Assembly (NCBI RefSeq): GCF_003931855.1
Contig: NZ_CP034248.1
Location: forward strand, 1,240,001 to 1,304,000
Source of the DNA: Paenibacillus lentus
GTDB taxonomy: Bacteria; Bacillota; Bacilli; Paenibacillales; Paenibacillaceae
Length of the DNA stretch: 64,000 nt
Reading direction: 5' to 3'
Shown one piece after another: positions 9,041-17,745 of the stretch (the first letter of the stretch is position 1; each line of letters opens with the position of its first letter). The notes below the pieces were generated by a model. The model was not told where the DNA came from and ran no database searches. It saw only the letters and a list, made by a program, of their open reading frames with translations. A program made the position numbers and the translations under genes.

Positions 9041-10265
9041 TCTCCTCAAATTGCCTTGCAATGCCGATAATGACTTCGGTTGCCTTCAACATGTTGTCTA
9101 CCGAGATGTACTCAAATCTGCCGTGGTAGTTCTCACCGCCTGTAAACAGGTTAGGCGTTGGCAGCCCCATATAAGACAACTGAGATCCATCGGTACCACC
9201 CCGGATCGGGGTCATGACAGGCTCGATTCCGAGGCTTCTCATCACCTCGGCGGCCACGTGAACGATGTCCATGACGGGCTCGATTTTCTCACGCATATTG
9301 TAATATTCGTCCCGGATGTCGAGGACAACTTTGTCATGGCCGTATTTTGCCTTGAGCTCTTCAGCGATGCTCTCCATCTTGGCCTTGCGGGCTTCAAATT
9401 GCTCACGGTCAAAATCGCGAATGAGGTACTGCAACCGGGTTTGTTCGACGTCCCCCTTTATTGAAGAAAGATGATAGAAGCCCTCATATCCCTCCGTATG
9501 CTCGGGCGCTTCCCCAGCCGGAAGCTGGGCATGAAATTCCATGGCGATTTTAGTGGAATTGATCATTTTGCCCTTGGCTGTTCCCGGGTGAACATTTATT
9601 CCTTTGCACGTAATCTTGGCGGTGGCGGCATTGAAGCTTTCATATTCCAGCTCACCCAAAGGCCCGCCGTCTACTGTATAAGCGAAATCAGCGCCGAAGG
9701 CAGCTACGTCAAAGCGTTCAGGGCCTCTCCCAATTTCCTCATCTGGTGTAAAGGCTACTCGGATGGTGCCGTGCTTGATTTCAGGGTGATTAATCAAATA
9801 GGCCATCGCGGTCATAATTTCGGCAATTCCCGCTTTATCGTCGGCGCCGAGCAGGGTGGTGCCATCCGTCGTAATCAGTGTATGTCCTTTATAATTGTGC
9901 AGCTCCGGAAATTCCCGAGGGGACAGCACGATATTTCCGGCTTCATTTAGTAGAATGTCACCGCCGTCGTAGCTTTCTACAATTTGCGGCTTGACATCAG
10001 CGCCGGAGAATTCGGTAGCCGTATCCAGATGGGCTAGAAAGCCGATGACTGGTACGTCCTTGACCGTGTTGCCGGGCAGGGTGGCCATGACATAGCCATT
10101 GTCGTCGATGCTGACATCCTCCATGCCGATCTCTTGAAGCTCTCGAACCAGTTGTCTTGCTAAAGTGAGTTGTCCGGGAGTAGACGGGCAAATCTCGTTG
10201 TCTTCATTGGACTGTGTATCGATGCGGGCATAAGAGGTAAATCGGTTGATGATTTCGTCTCTCAC
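9027..10265 (-). CDS. pepT: peptidase T (tripeptide aminopeptidase)
   Basis: An M20B zinc aminopeptidase that removes N-terminal residues from tripeptides in the cytosol. Visible family motifs are AHLDTATEF (metal His and catalytic Asp), [11 protein letters not shown] (bridging Asp), TPDEEIGRG (catalytic Glu pair), [19 protein letters not shown] and [10 protein letters not shown] (metal His). I place the start at GTG 10265, preceded by AAGAGG with 9-nt spacing; this gives 412 residues, close to the family's 408-412. ATG 10301 would add 12 residues but has no ribosome binding site. Confidence 0.9.
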   Translation of the reverse strand: MRDEIINRFTSYARIDTQSNEDNEICPSTPGQLTLARQLVRELQEIGMEDVSIDDNGYVMATLPGNTVKDVPVIGFLAHLDTATEFSGADVKPQIVESYDGGDILLNEAGNIVLSPREFPELHNYKGHTLITTDGTTLLGADDKAGIAEIMTAMAYLINHPEIKHGTIRVAFTPDEEIGRGPERFDVAAFGADFAYTVDGGPLGELEYESFNAATAKITCKGINVHPGTAKGKMINSTKIAMEFHAQLPAGEAPEHTEGYEGFYHLSSIKGDVEQTRLQYLIRDFDREQFEARKAKMESIAEELKAKYGHDKVVLDIRDEYYNMREKIEPVMDIVHVAAEVMRSLGIEPVMTPIRGGTDGSQLSYMGLPTPNLFTGGENYHGRFEYISVDNMLKATEVIIGIARQFEEKAQS

Positions 10266-10433
10266 AGGAATCAGCCTCTTTTCGTTATATTCGTTACTCA
10301 TTGAATTGTATCAAAGCGGATGCTTGCATGAAAGTGACCTAGAAAGGGGAGAAGGTATTCATTTAGGCTCATATAAAAATATTCGGCATTTTTGCTGCTA
10401 TTATCTTGAATGAGTTGTTTAAACAATCTGAGC

Positions 10434-10487
10434 TTGAAACGTTTCCAAAAAAGTGTTGAAACGTTTCCAACTTGGTGTTATTATAAT
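10434..10487 (+). promoter_or_regulatory. tandem LacI-family operators and -10 box of the regulator gene
   Basis: Two copies of the palindrome GAAACGTTTC occur at 10436-10445 and 10458-10467. Each sits in the longer context TTGAAACGTTTCCAA, and their centres are 22 bp apart, two helical turns. TATAAT at 10482-10487 is a likely -10 box, so the second operator covers the -35 region. The same palindrome recurs before the permease gene at 11586, implying autoregulation and operon control by the LacI protein. The match to the CcpA cre consensus is only partial. Confidence 0.75.
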
Positions 10488-10514
10488 AATCAAATAGTTT
10501 AAGTGAGGGGTTAA

Positions 10515-11483
10515 ATGTCTAGTATTAAAGATGTAGCCAAATTAGCTGGGGTAGCTGTGGGAACTGTGTCCCGAGTTATTAATAATTCAGGCGCTGTAAG
10601 TCCTGCCACACGCAAAAAAGTAGAGAAAGCTATTCAAGAGTTGAATTATATTCCTAATGAGATTGCCCGTAATTTCAAAATGCGGAAATCCAAGATGGTA
10701 GCTCTACTGCTCCCGAGTATCTGGCATCCCTTTTTTTCTGAATTGGCTTATTACATTGAAGATGAGTTAGATCGGGAAGGCTTTAAGCTCATGCTTTGCA
10801 ATAGCGGTGGCAAACCTGAAAAGGAATTGTATTATCTGGAGATGCTTCAGCAGAATAAAGTGGCAGGTATTGTAGGCATTACGTACAACGATATTGAAGA
10901 TAACGTGAGCAATGATATTCCGATTGTTAGCATCGATAGACATTTCAACAAGAACATCACATGCGTCACGTCGGATAATTATGAAGGGGGGCGCTTGGCC
11001 CTAAGAGAACTCGTCAAAGCGGGGGCGAGGAAACCAGCTTATCTAGGAAGCGTCACCTCTGTTTTTAGTGAAACGATGAACCGAAGAGAAGGTTTTATCG
11101 ATGAGGCAAAAAAGTTAGGTGTCGACTATATCGTATACGAAAAGCCGGATCCCGTTGTGGATGACGACGCCTATTTTGGGGATTTTTTGAAAAATCATCG
11201 TGATGTGGACGGTATTTTTGCCATAACTGATATGTTTGCTGCTAAATATATAGAAAGGGCAGGCAGAGAGGGGATCCGTGTTCCAGATGATGTGAAGGTC
11301 ATTGGTTACGATGGCATTCAGGATCATCCTTATTTCCATCCTATTTTATCTACGATTAGGCAGCCTGTAGAAGAGATGGCGCGTATGACGATCAGGCTTC
11401 TTTACAAAAAGATTGAAGGTGAAGTGCTGGATCGAGAAGTTTATCTTCTTCCGGTTAAATTTAGGCAAGGTGAAACTACCTAA
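10515..11483 (+). CDS. LacI-family regulator of the fructan locus
   Basis: 322 residues. The N-terminal LacI helix-turn-helix is at about residues 4-25 (IKDVAKLAGVAVGTVSRVINN) with a hinge helix near 50, followed by a periplasmic-binding-protein-like effector domain (about 60-320). It should repress the operon until a sugar ligand binds, and the GAAACGTTTC sites at 10436, 10458 and 11586 are its natural targets. The start is ATG 10515 with AGTGAGGGG at 10502-10510. It is separated from the transport genes by a hairpin and the third operator, so it is probably transcribed partly on its own. Confidence 0.9.
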   Translation: MSSIKDVAKLAGVAVGTVSRVINNSGAVSPATRKKVEKAIQELNYIPNEIARNFKMRKSKMVALLLPSIWHPFFSELAYYIEDELDREGFKLMLCNSGGKPEKELYYLEMLQQNKVAGIVGITYNDIEDNVSNDIPIVSIDRHFNKNITCVTSDNYEGGRLALRELVKAGARKPAYLGSVTSVFSETMNRREGFIDEAKKLGVDYIVYEKPDPVVDDDAYFGDFLKNHRDVDGIFAITDMFAAKYIERAGREGIRVPDDVKVIGYDGIQDHPYFHPILSTIRQPVEEMARMTIRLLYKKIEGEVLDREVYLLPVKFRQGETT

Positions 11484-11513
11484 TAAATTTGATTAAATAG
11501 ACTTTTCTTTATT

Positions 11514-11573
11514 AGAAAAACCTCAACTGCTACGACAGCCTCAGCGTGTGGTATTGCAGATTGACGTTTTTCT
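11514..11573 (+). terminator. long imperfect inverted repeat, possible terminator or attenuator
   Basis: Arms 11514-11530 and 11556-11573 pair over about 16 bp with one bulge and one mismatch, around a 25-nt loop, ending in GTTTTTCTC. It lies between the regulator stop and the third operator. It could end the regulator transcript or act as a leaky attenuator into the permease genes. Confidence 0.5.
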
Positions 11574-11585
11574 CAAGCTAAATTG

Positions 11586-11595
11586 GAAACGTTTC
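11586..11595. promoter_or_regulatory. LacI-family operator upstream of permease operon
   Basis: GAAACGTTTC, identical to the core of the two sites before the regulator gene, 80 bp upstream of the first permease start. Flanks are TTG and AAT, so it matches the left half of the other sites best. Confidence 0.7.
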
Positions 11596-11633
11596 AATAT
11601 CGCAAAAGTTCATACGAGAAAGGAAGTATCAAG

Positions 11634-11669
11634 ATGAAATCAGAAATTAGCGGGGGGAACAACCTATGA
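11634..11669 (+). CDS. possible 11-codon leader peptide
   Basis: ATG 11634 is preceded by AAAGGAAG (11619-11626) and opens an 11-codon frame (MKSEISGGNNL) whose TGA at 11667-11669 overlaps the permease ATG at 11666. The GGGGGG ribosome site of the permease lies inside this frame, so translation of the leader would couple to permease initiation. It may only be a coupling device; no regulatory amino acid run is present. Confidence 0.35.
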   Translation: MKSEISGGNNL

Positions 11670-12583
11670 TCAAACCCAGTCGTAAAACATGGAGCCGAAT
11701 GAAACGCGATTATGAGCTGTACCTGTTTTTGCTGCCAATAATTATCGTTTATCTTGTATTTAAATATTATCCAATGTACGGAGTGCAAATCGCTTTTAAG
11801 GACTTTTCGCCGAGCCGGGGAATATGGGGAAGCGAATGGGTAGGCTTTCAGCACTTTATTGATTTTTTCGATTCCTATAATTTTTGGACAATTATGAATA
11901 ATACGCTGACACTCAGCTTTCTATCGCTAATTTTTAGCTTTCCGGCTCCCATCATCATTGCAATTATGCTGAATCAAATGCTTGGCAAGCGATATAAGAA
12001 ATTTATCCAGACCGTTATTTATGCGCCGCACTTTATTTCTACCGTTGTGCTGGTTGGCATGCTCCATGTTTTTTTATCGCCCAACAGCGGAATAGTGAAC
12101 CACTTCATTGCCTGGTTAGGCGGGGAACCTATTCTGTTCATGGCTAACGAAGGTTGGTTCCGTCCCTTGTATATATTGTCAGGCATCTGGCAAGAGACGG
12201 GCTTCTCAACGATTATTTACCTGGCAGCTCTCGCGGGGGTTAATCCGGAATTACACGAAGCCGCGACGATGGATGGGGCAAGTAAATGGAAGCGGGTATG
12301 GAACGTGGATATCCCAAGTATTTTACCGACGATTGTGATCCTGTTGATTCTAGCACTCGGCAATATTATGAGTATTGGTTTTGAAAAGGCATTTCTGATG
12401 CAAAGCGATTTGAACTACGCTACCTCCAATATTATTCCAACCTATGTTTATGAGATGGGTATTCAGAAGGCTCAATATAGCTTTTCAACGGCGGTTGGCT
12501 TGTTCAATTCCATGATTAACATTGTCTTAATTGTGACCGTCAATCGGGTCGCCAAAAAAATGACGGAAACCAGTTTATGGTAG
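11666..12583 (+). CDS. sugar ABC transporter permease, LplB/YtcP type (first subunit)
   Basis: 305 residues with six predicted membrane helices. The cytoplasmic EAA loop that contacts the ATPase is visible near residues 195-215 (HEAATMDGASKWKRVWNVDIP). It resembles LplB-type permeases that work with large 500+ residue binding lipoproteins. ATG 11666 is preceded by GGGGGG at 11652-11657. It is the first structural gene of the fructan operon and directly precedes the second permease. No ATPase gene is present, so a shared MsmX-like ATPase is expected. Confidence 0.9.
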   Translation: MIKPSRKTWSRMKRDYELYLFLLPIIIVYLVFKYYPMYGVQIAFKDFSPSRGIWGSEWVGFQHFIDFFDSYNFWTIMNNTLTLSFLSLIFSFPAPIIIAIMLNQMLGKRYKKFIQTVIYAPHFISTVVLVGMLHVFLSPNSGIVNHFIAWLGGEPILFMANEGWFRPLYILSGIWQETGFSTIIYLAALAGVNPELHEAATMDGASKWKRVWNVDIPSILPTIVILLILALGNIMSIGFEKAFLMQSDLNYATSNIIPTYVYEMGIQKAQYSFSTAVGLFNSMINIVLIVTVNRVAKKMTETSLW

Positions 12584-12594
12584 GGGGGCTCACT

Positions 12595-13491
12595 TTGAAC
12601 GAATTATTAAAAAGAAAAAGTAGGGGAGACGTGTGGTTTGACGTCATCAACTATACCGTATTAACCGTAATCATGCTGCTTGTTTTATTCCCGCTATATT
12701 TTGTACTGATTGCCTCATTCAGTGATCCTAATTTGATCTATTCCGGGGAAGTATGGTTGTTCCCGAAGGGCTTTACGCTGGATGGATATGTAAGAATCTT
12801 TAACGATTCATCCATTTGGATCGGATACGCCAATTCCATTTTATATGCAGGTGTAGGGACCTTGATCGGCGTAGCTGTGACCGTTTTTGCGGCCTATCCG
12901 TTGGCGCGTAAAAATCTGGTGGGGAAAACGTTCATTATGTGGTTCTTAATGATTACCATGTTTTTTAGCGGTGGATTGATTCCTACGTATTTGTTAATCA
13001 AAGATCTTCATATGCTGAACACGATCTGGGCCTTGGTTATTCCCGGGGCTGGCGGTGTATTCAACGTCATTATTGTACGAACCTTTTTTCAATCGTCTAT
13101 TCCAGATGAAATGTGGGAGGCTGCTTCAATCGACGGTTGTTCTAACACTAAATTTTTTTGGAGCATTGTATTACCTTTGTCTAAGTCTATCCTTGCAGTG
13201 ATGGTGCTGTACCATGTCGTTGGCTTCTGGAACGGTTTTTTCGATGCTTTGATTTATCTGAATGATGAAAATAAATATCCGCTGCAATTGATCCTTCGTA
13301 ACATTCTGGTCCAGAATCAGGTCAACTCTGGCATGATGGTCGATGTGGAATCCTATGCGGCGAAAATGCGGGTTACCGAGCTAATCAAATACGGTGTCAT
13401 TATCGTATCCAGCTTGCCGCTGCTCTTATTATATCCTTTTTTGCAGAAATACTTCGTTAAAGGCGTAATGATCGGTTCAATCAAGGGTTGA
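12595..13491 (+). CDS. sugar ABC transporter permease, YtcP/LplC type (second subunit)
   Basis: About 298 residues with six membrane helices and the EAA-loop sequence EMWEAASIDGCSNTKFFW near residue 185. It forms the heterodimeric channel with the preceding permease. I choose TTG 12595 because AGGGGGG (12582-12588) sits 6 nt upstream. An in-frame ATG at 12577 would overlap the first permease by 7 bp but lacks a good ribosome site. Confidence 0.9.
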   Translation: MNELLKRKSRGDVWFDVINYTVLTVIMLLVLFPLYFVLIASFSDPNLIYSGEVWLFPKGFTLDGYVRIFNDSSIWIGYANSILYAGVGTLIGVAVTVFAAYPLARKNLVGKTFIMWFLMITMFFSGGLIPTYLLIKDLHMLNTIWALVIPGAGGVFNVIIVRTFFQSSIPDEMWEAASIDGCSNTKFFWSIVLPLSKSILAVMVLYHVVGFWNGFFDALIYLNDENKYPLQLILRNILVQNQVNSGMMVDVESYAAKMRVTELIKYGVIIVSSLPLLLLYPFLQKYFVKGVMIGSIKG

Positions 13492-13605
13492 TACAGAGAT
13501 AAGGCTTGAAAGGGGGGATGTGAAGGCCTGAACATATTTAGGTTGTTTACTTATGAGAAGCAAAGCTGTTTTTTCACATGGAAGGATTTATGGGGAGGTT
13601 AATAA

Positions 13606-15225
13606 ATGAGATCAATAATTAAAGGTGCTGGACTTCTAATGTTGGCCGGGGTAATTGCCCTAAGTGGATGTTCAGGTGGCGGGGGTTCCAAGAATCAGGC
13701 GGAAAATCTAAACGTGGCTGTAAACTTTAATAAAGAGGGTCTTCCGATTGTAAGCGAACCGGTGACGTTAAAAATAGTTTCTCCAAAAGCAGCGTTAGCT
13801 CCAGAATACTCTCAAATGGAGATTTTTAAACGGTTGGAAGAACAAACAAATGTGAAGATCGACTGGGAGAACATTCCGGACACCGATTATACAGAGAAGA
13901 AGAACTTGCTGCTGGCCAGCGGAAATTTACCGGACGCTTTTTACGGAGCGGACTTCACGGATTACGAACTAATCAATTACGGAAAAGATGGAACTATTAT
14001 TCCGCTGGAGGAATTAATTGAGCAATATGCGCCTAACTTGAAAGCGCTTTTTGAACGCCGACCTGACATTAAATCATCGATCACAGCGCCGGATGGACAT
14101 ATTTATGGGCTACCGACGTGGGAAGAGAATAACCTAGGAACCAATCCCTTCTTCCACGTCATCAATAAACGGTGGCTTGATAAACTTGGGTTGAAAGTGC
14201 CGGAAACGCTAGAGGAATACACGGAAGCTTTGCTTGCCTTTAAAACGCAGGACCCGAACGGGAACGGTAAGCCGGATGAAATCCCGCTCAGCTTTATGCA
14301 CATGCAATGGTGTATGGACATTGGTGGTATATTCGGAGCTTTTGGTCTTCCGGATAACTTGGAGCATCGGATCGTTCGAGACGGGAAGGTGATTTTTACC
14401 GCTACGCAGCCTGAATATAAGGAAGCTTTGAAATATTTTCATGAAAAGTGGTATAAGCAGGGCTTGATAGATCCTGAATCCTTCACTCAAGATGCGGCTC
14501 AGTATTTGGCAAAGGGCAAAACAACGGATGAAACGCTTGGTTCCTACATCTGGTGGGAGGTCGAAGAGGTTGTCGGGCCGGAGCGCAGTCAGGACTATGT
14601 TCTGTTGTCTCCATTGAAAGGCCCACACGGAGATCAAACGATCGGCCGCAGCAATGGCGGCGGTCCGGGAAGAGGTGCCTTCGTAATTACGAAAGAGAAC
14701 CGCTATCCGGAGATCACTATGCGCTGGATTGATCAGCAGTATGAACCTTATATGGCGGCTCAAATTCACTGGGGCCCGCTGGATGTTGTTTTCAAGAAAG
14801 ACGAGAATGGAAAATTGGTTAACCTTTCGCTTCCTGAGGGAACTTCCGCAGGCGAGTTTCGCCAGAAAGTAGCCCCAGGTTCAGGCGGGCCTGGCGTTAT
14901 CACCATTGAAGATTTCGGTAAAATTGTTGATTTGGAGCCCAGGGCCAAGCAGCGGTCTGAAGACTTAGAGCAATACTATAACCCGTATATGGAGAAGGAA
15001 AACTATCCTAGCATTTTCTTCGAGCCGGAGGAACTGGACAAAATCAATAAGATTGAGTCGGAACTGATTAAATATGCAAATACCCAAAGAGGCAAGTTTA
15101 TTGTCGAGGGTGGCGTGGATGAGAAGTGGGACAACTATGTGAAGACACTGGAGAAGATGGGTCTCAACGAGTTGATGGAAATTTATCAAACAGGTCTAGA
15201 TCGGTATAACGAGACTTTAAAGTAA
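13606..15225 (+). CDS. extracellular solute-binding lipoprotein (LplA/YtcQ type)
   Basis: 539 residues. The signal peptide ends in lipobox ALSGC, Cys at residue 22, followed by a Gly/Ser linker. The mature protein is a cluster-B-like large binding protein with the DPNGNGKPDEIP calcium-loop motif (about residues 215-227) typical of LplA/YtcQ proteins. It would capture the oligosaccharide and deliver it to the two permeases just upstream. ATG 13606 has GGGGAGG at 13591-13597. There is no terminator before the next gene, so it is part of the same operon. Confidence 0.9.
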   Translation: MRSIIKGAGLLMLAGVIALSGCSGGGGSKNQAENLNVAVNFNKEGLPIVSEPVTLKIVSPKAALAPEYSQMEIFKRLEEQTNVKIDWENIPDTDYTEKKNLLLASGNLPDAFYGADFTDYELINYGKDGTIIPLEELIEQYAPNLKALFERRPDIKSSITAPDGHIYGLPTWEENNLGTNPFFHVINKRWLDKLGLKVPETLEEYTEALLAFKTQDPNGNGKPDEIPLSFMHMQWCMDIGGIFGAFGLPDNLEHRIVRDGKVIFTATQPEYKEALKYFHEKWYKQGLIDPESFTQDAAQYLAKGKTTDETLGSYIWWEVEEVVGPERSQDYVLLSPLKGPHGDQTIGRSNGGGPGRGAFVITKENRYPEITMRWIDQQYEPYMAAQIHWGPLDVVFKKDENGKLVNLSLPEGTSAGEFRQKVAPGSGGPGVITIEDFGKIVDLEPRAKQRSEDLEQYYNPYMEKENYPSIFFEPEELDKINKIESELIKYANTQRGKFIVEGGVDEKWDNYVKTLEKMGLNELMEIYQTGLDRYNETLK

Positions 15226-15276
15226 TAGTAATCATTAAAATATGTATCAACAAATAGAGATAGGTGGGGAGAAATC

Positions 15277-17745
15277 GTGCTTGATGTAGTAGCTATTGGG
15301 GAAGTGTTAATAGACTTTACTCCGGCAGACCGTACAACGGGAGGCAACGAGCAGTACGAATGCAACCCTGGAGGGGCTCCGGCTAACGTAGCGGTTGCGT
15401 TAGCCCGTTTAGGAGTTAGATCGGCTTTGATTAGCAAAATCGGAAAAGATCATTTTGGTTCATTGCTACGCGATACTTTAATTAGTTGTGGTGTTGACGT
15501 GTCTGCGCTCTCCGATACGGATGAAGCGAATACAACGTTGGCTATTGTTCATTTGGATGACAGAGGAGATCGATCGTTCAGCTTCTACCGGAAACCGGGA
15601 GCGGATACATTGTTACGTTCGAGTGATATTCCAGTCGATAAGGTAGAAAACTGCCGAGTCATGCATTTTGGTTCTTTGTCGATGACCCATGAGCCAGCCC
15701 GAACAGCAACAAGAGAGGCCGTTCTCAAGGCTAGAGAGGCGGGAATCTTGCTATCATTCGATCCCAACCTCCGGTTCTCATTATGGGAGAGCAAAGAGGA
15801 GGCTAGACAGCATATCCTTTGGGGCATAAATCATGCCGATATCCTGAAAATATCGGAAGAAGAGCTTTACTTTATAACCGGGACAACGGATGTGGAAAAG
15901 GGTTCGCTAGAGCTGCAACAACAATATGACATCGATTTGATCGTTGTAACTTTAGCTGAGAAAGGCTGCTATTACAGGATGGCTGGTCATGACGGTTTTG
16001 TCTCGGGTTTTCAGGTAGAGAGCATCGATACGACGGGAGCGGGTGATGCTTTTCTGGGGTGCTTGCTATACAAAATATTAATGGCTGGAACTTCTTTAAA
16101 TCAGCTGACGAAACAGCAAATGATCCATATGCTGACTTTTGCTAATGCCGGTGGTGCCTTAGTAACGACACGGAAGGGAGCTATTCAGTCAATGCCGACT
16201 ACAAATGAGATAAATCATATGATCCATTCAAATCAACAGCACAATCATGATAGATTCAGACCGGGATTTCATTTTTCGCCTCCAGCTCAATGGTTGAATG
16301 ATCCAAACGGGTTGGTTTATTACGAAGGGGAGTATCATCTATTTTATCAGCACCATCCTTATAGTAACAAATGGGGGCCAATGCACTGGGGCCATGCAAT
16401 AAGCCAAGATTTGGTTCATTGGCGTCATGAGCCTATCGCTCTGTTCCCGGATGAACATGGAGCCATTTTCTCTGGTTGCTGTGTTGTTGATTGGAACAAC
16501 AGCAGTGGATTGTTCGAGGGTTCTCATGGATTGGTGGCGCTTTTCACCCATGCGGATACATGCCCTGAGACCGAACAACCGCGTCAGCGGCAAAGTTTGG
16601 CTTACAGCAGCGATAAAGGCCGAACCTGGCATAAATACGAGGGGAATCCTATTCTCGTCGAGCATGATTTAGTTGACTTCCGGGATCCGAAGGTATTTTG
16701 GCACTCGCAAAGTGAATGCTGGGTTATGGTCATTGTCGCGGGAGATCGAGTTCGATTCTATAGATCAGAGAATTTGCGTGAATGGTCGTTCTCGAGCGAA
16801 TTCGGCAAAGGAGAAGGCTCCCATGATGGGGTTTGGGAGTGCCCGGATCTCTTTGAGTTGCCTGTAGATGGCAGTGGGATTTCGAAATGGGTACTTATCA
16901 TAAGCATAGGGGATAATCCCTCATGCCCAGAAGGCTCACGCACGCAGTATTTTATTGGAGAGTTCGATGGATATACGTTCGTTAACGACAACTCGCCAGA
17001 TCATATTAAGTGGCTAGATTATGGTAGGGATAATTATGCAGGGGTATCTTGGTCAGATATACCTGAGCAAGATGGACGGCGCGTGATCATCGGATGGATG
17101 AGTAACTGGAAATATGCCAACGAGACACCTACCGAAATCTGGAGAGGAGCAATGACGCTGCCACGTTCATTATCATTGACCAATCGGGGTGGAGACATTG
17201 TCCTGATCCAAATGCCTGTTCGAGAAATTGAGCAGCTGCGAAAAGAATGTTTGAGCTGGAATAATGTGATGGTTACACCACAGATTCCTTTTATGCAGAA
17301 AACAAACGATGAGCTACTGGAGATTGAAGCGGATATCGATATTCTGTCTGGGGACGCGGTTCATATCATAATGAAATCCTCCGAACAGAGTGAGATTATT
17401 ATCGGATATGACCCTGCGGATCAATGGCTATTCATCGATCGCTCGAAATCGGGTCTGACTGATTTCCACCCGTCATTTGCATGCAAGCACGGTGCCAGGG
17501 TGATTCCGGAGAATGGAAAGATTAAGCTGCATATCTGGTTGGATCGCAATGCGGTTGAAGTGTATGCAAATAACGGACTGGTTGCCCTGACGGATCAAAT
17601 TTTCCCTGATGCTCCGATTGATCAAGTTGGAATAAGCACAAAATCAGGACAGGCCGTAGTAAACTCGCTTCATATCTATGCTCTTAAATCTGTTCATATT
17701 TCCCAAGAGATGACTGACCGGATGTTATGGGGGGATGAGGCATGA
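15277..17745 (+). CDS. fused PfkB-family fructokinase and GH32 fructosidase
   Basis: A single uninterrupted 822-residue frame. Residues 1 to about 312 form a PfkB/ribokinase-type fructokinase: NPGGAPANVAVALARLG near 28 and the ATP/catalytic signature DTTGAGDAF at 251-259 with catalytic Asp257. After a short linker (about 313-325) comes a complete GH32 enzyme: WLNDPNG at 339-345 with nucleophile Asp342, FRDP at 468-471, WECPDL with acid/base Glu521, then the C-terminal beta-sandwich (about 640-815). No signal peptide is present, so it is cytosolic. It would hydrolyse imported fructo-oligosaccharide or sucrose and phosphorylate the fructose to fructose-6-phosphate. GTG 15277 follows GGTGGGGA; the end overlaps the next gene by ATGA. 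Confidence 0.92.
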   Translation: MLDVVAIGEVLIDFTPADRTTGGNEQYECNPGGAPANVAVALARLGVRSALISKIGKDHFGSLLRDTLISCGVDVSALSDTDEANTTLAIVHLDDRGDRSFSFYRKPGADTLLRSSDIPVDKVENCRVMHFGSLSMTHEPARTATREAVLKAREAGILLSFDPNLRFSLWESKEEARQHILWGINHADILKISEEELYFITGTTDVEKGSLELQQQYDIDLIVVTLAEKGCYYRMAGHDGFVSGFQVESIDTTGAGDAFLGCLLYKILMAGTSLNQLTKQQMIHMLTFANAGGALVTTRKGAIQSMPTTNEINHMIHSNQQHNHDRFRPGFHFSPPAQWLNDPNGLVYYEGEYHLFYQHHPYSNKWGPMHWGHAISQDLVHWRHEPIALFPDEHGAIFSGCCVVDWNNSSGLFEGSHGLVALFTHADTCPETEQPRQRQSLAYSSDKGRTWHKYEGNPILVEHDLVDFRDPKVFWHSQSECWVMVIVAGDRVRFYRSENLREWSFSSEFGKGEGSHDGVWECPDLFELPVDGSGISKWVLIISIGDNPSCPEGSRTQYFIGEFDGYTFVNDNSPDHIKWLDYGRDNYAGVSWSDIPEQDGRRVIIGWMSNWKYANETPTEIWRGAMTLPRSLSLTNRGGDIVLIQMPVREIEQLRKECLSWNNVMVTPQIPFMQKTNDELLEIEADIDILSGDAVHIIMKSSEQSEIIIGYDPADQWLFIDRSKSGLTDFHPSFACKHGARVIPENGKIKLHIWLDRNAVEVYANNGLVALTDQIFPDAPIDQVGISTKSGQAVVNSLHIYALKSVHISQEMTDRMLWGDEA

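Noticed and set aside
10434..10470. CcpA cre sites rather than LacI operators
   Set aside because: Match to the cre consensus is partial, and the same palindrome recurs at both promoters of the LacI-containing locus, which favours the local regulator. Overlapping CcpA control cannot be excluded.
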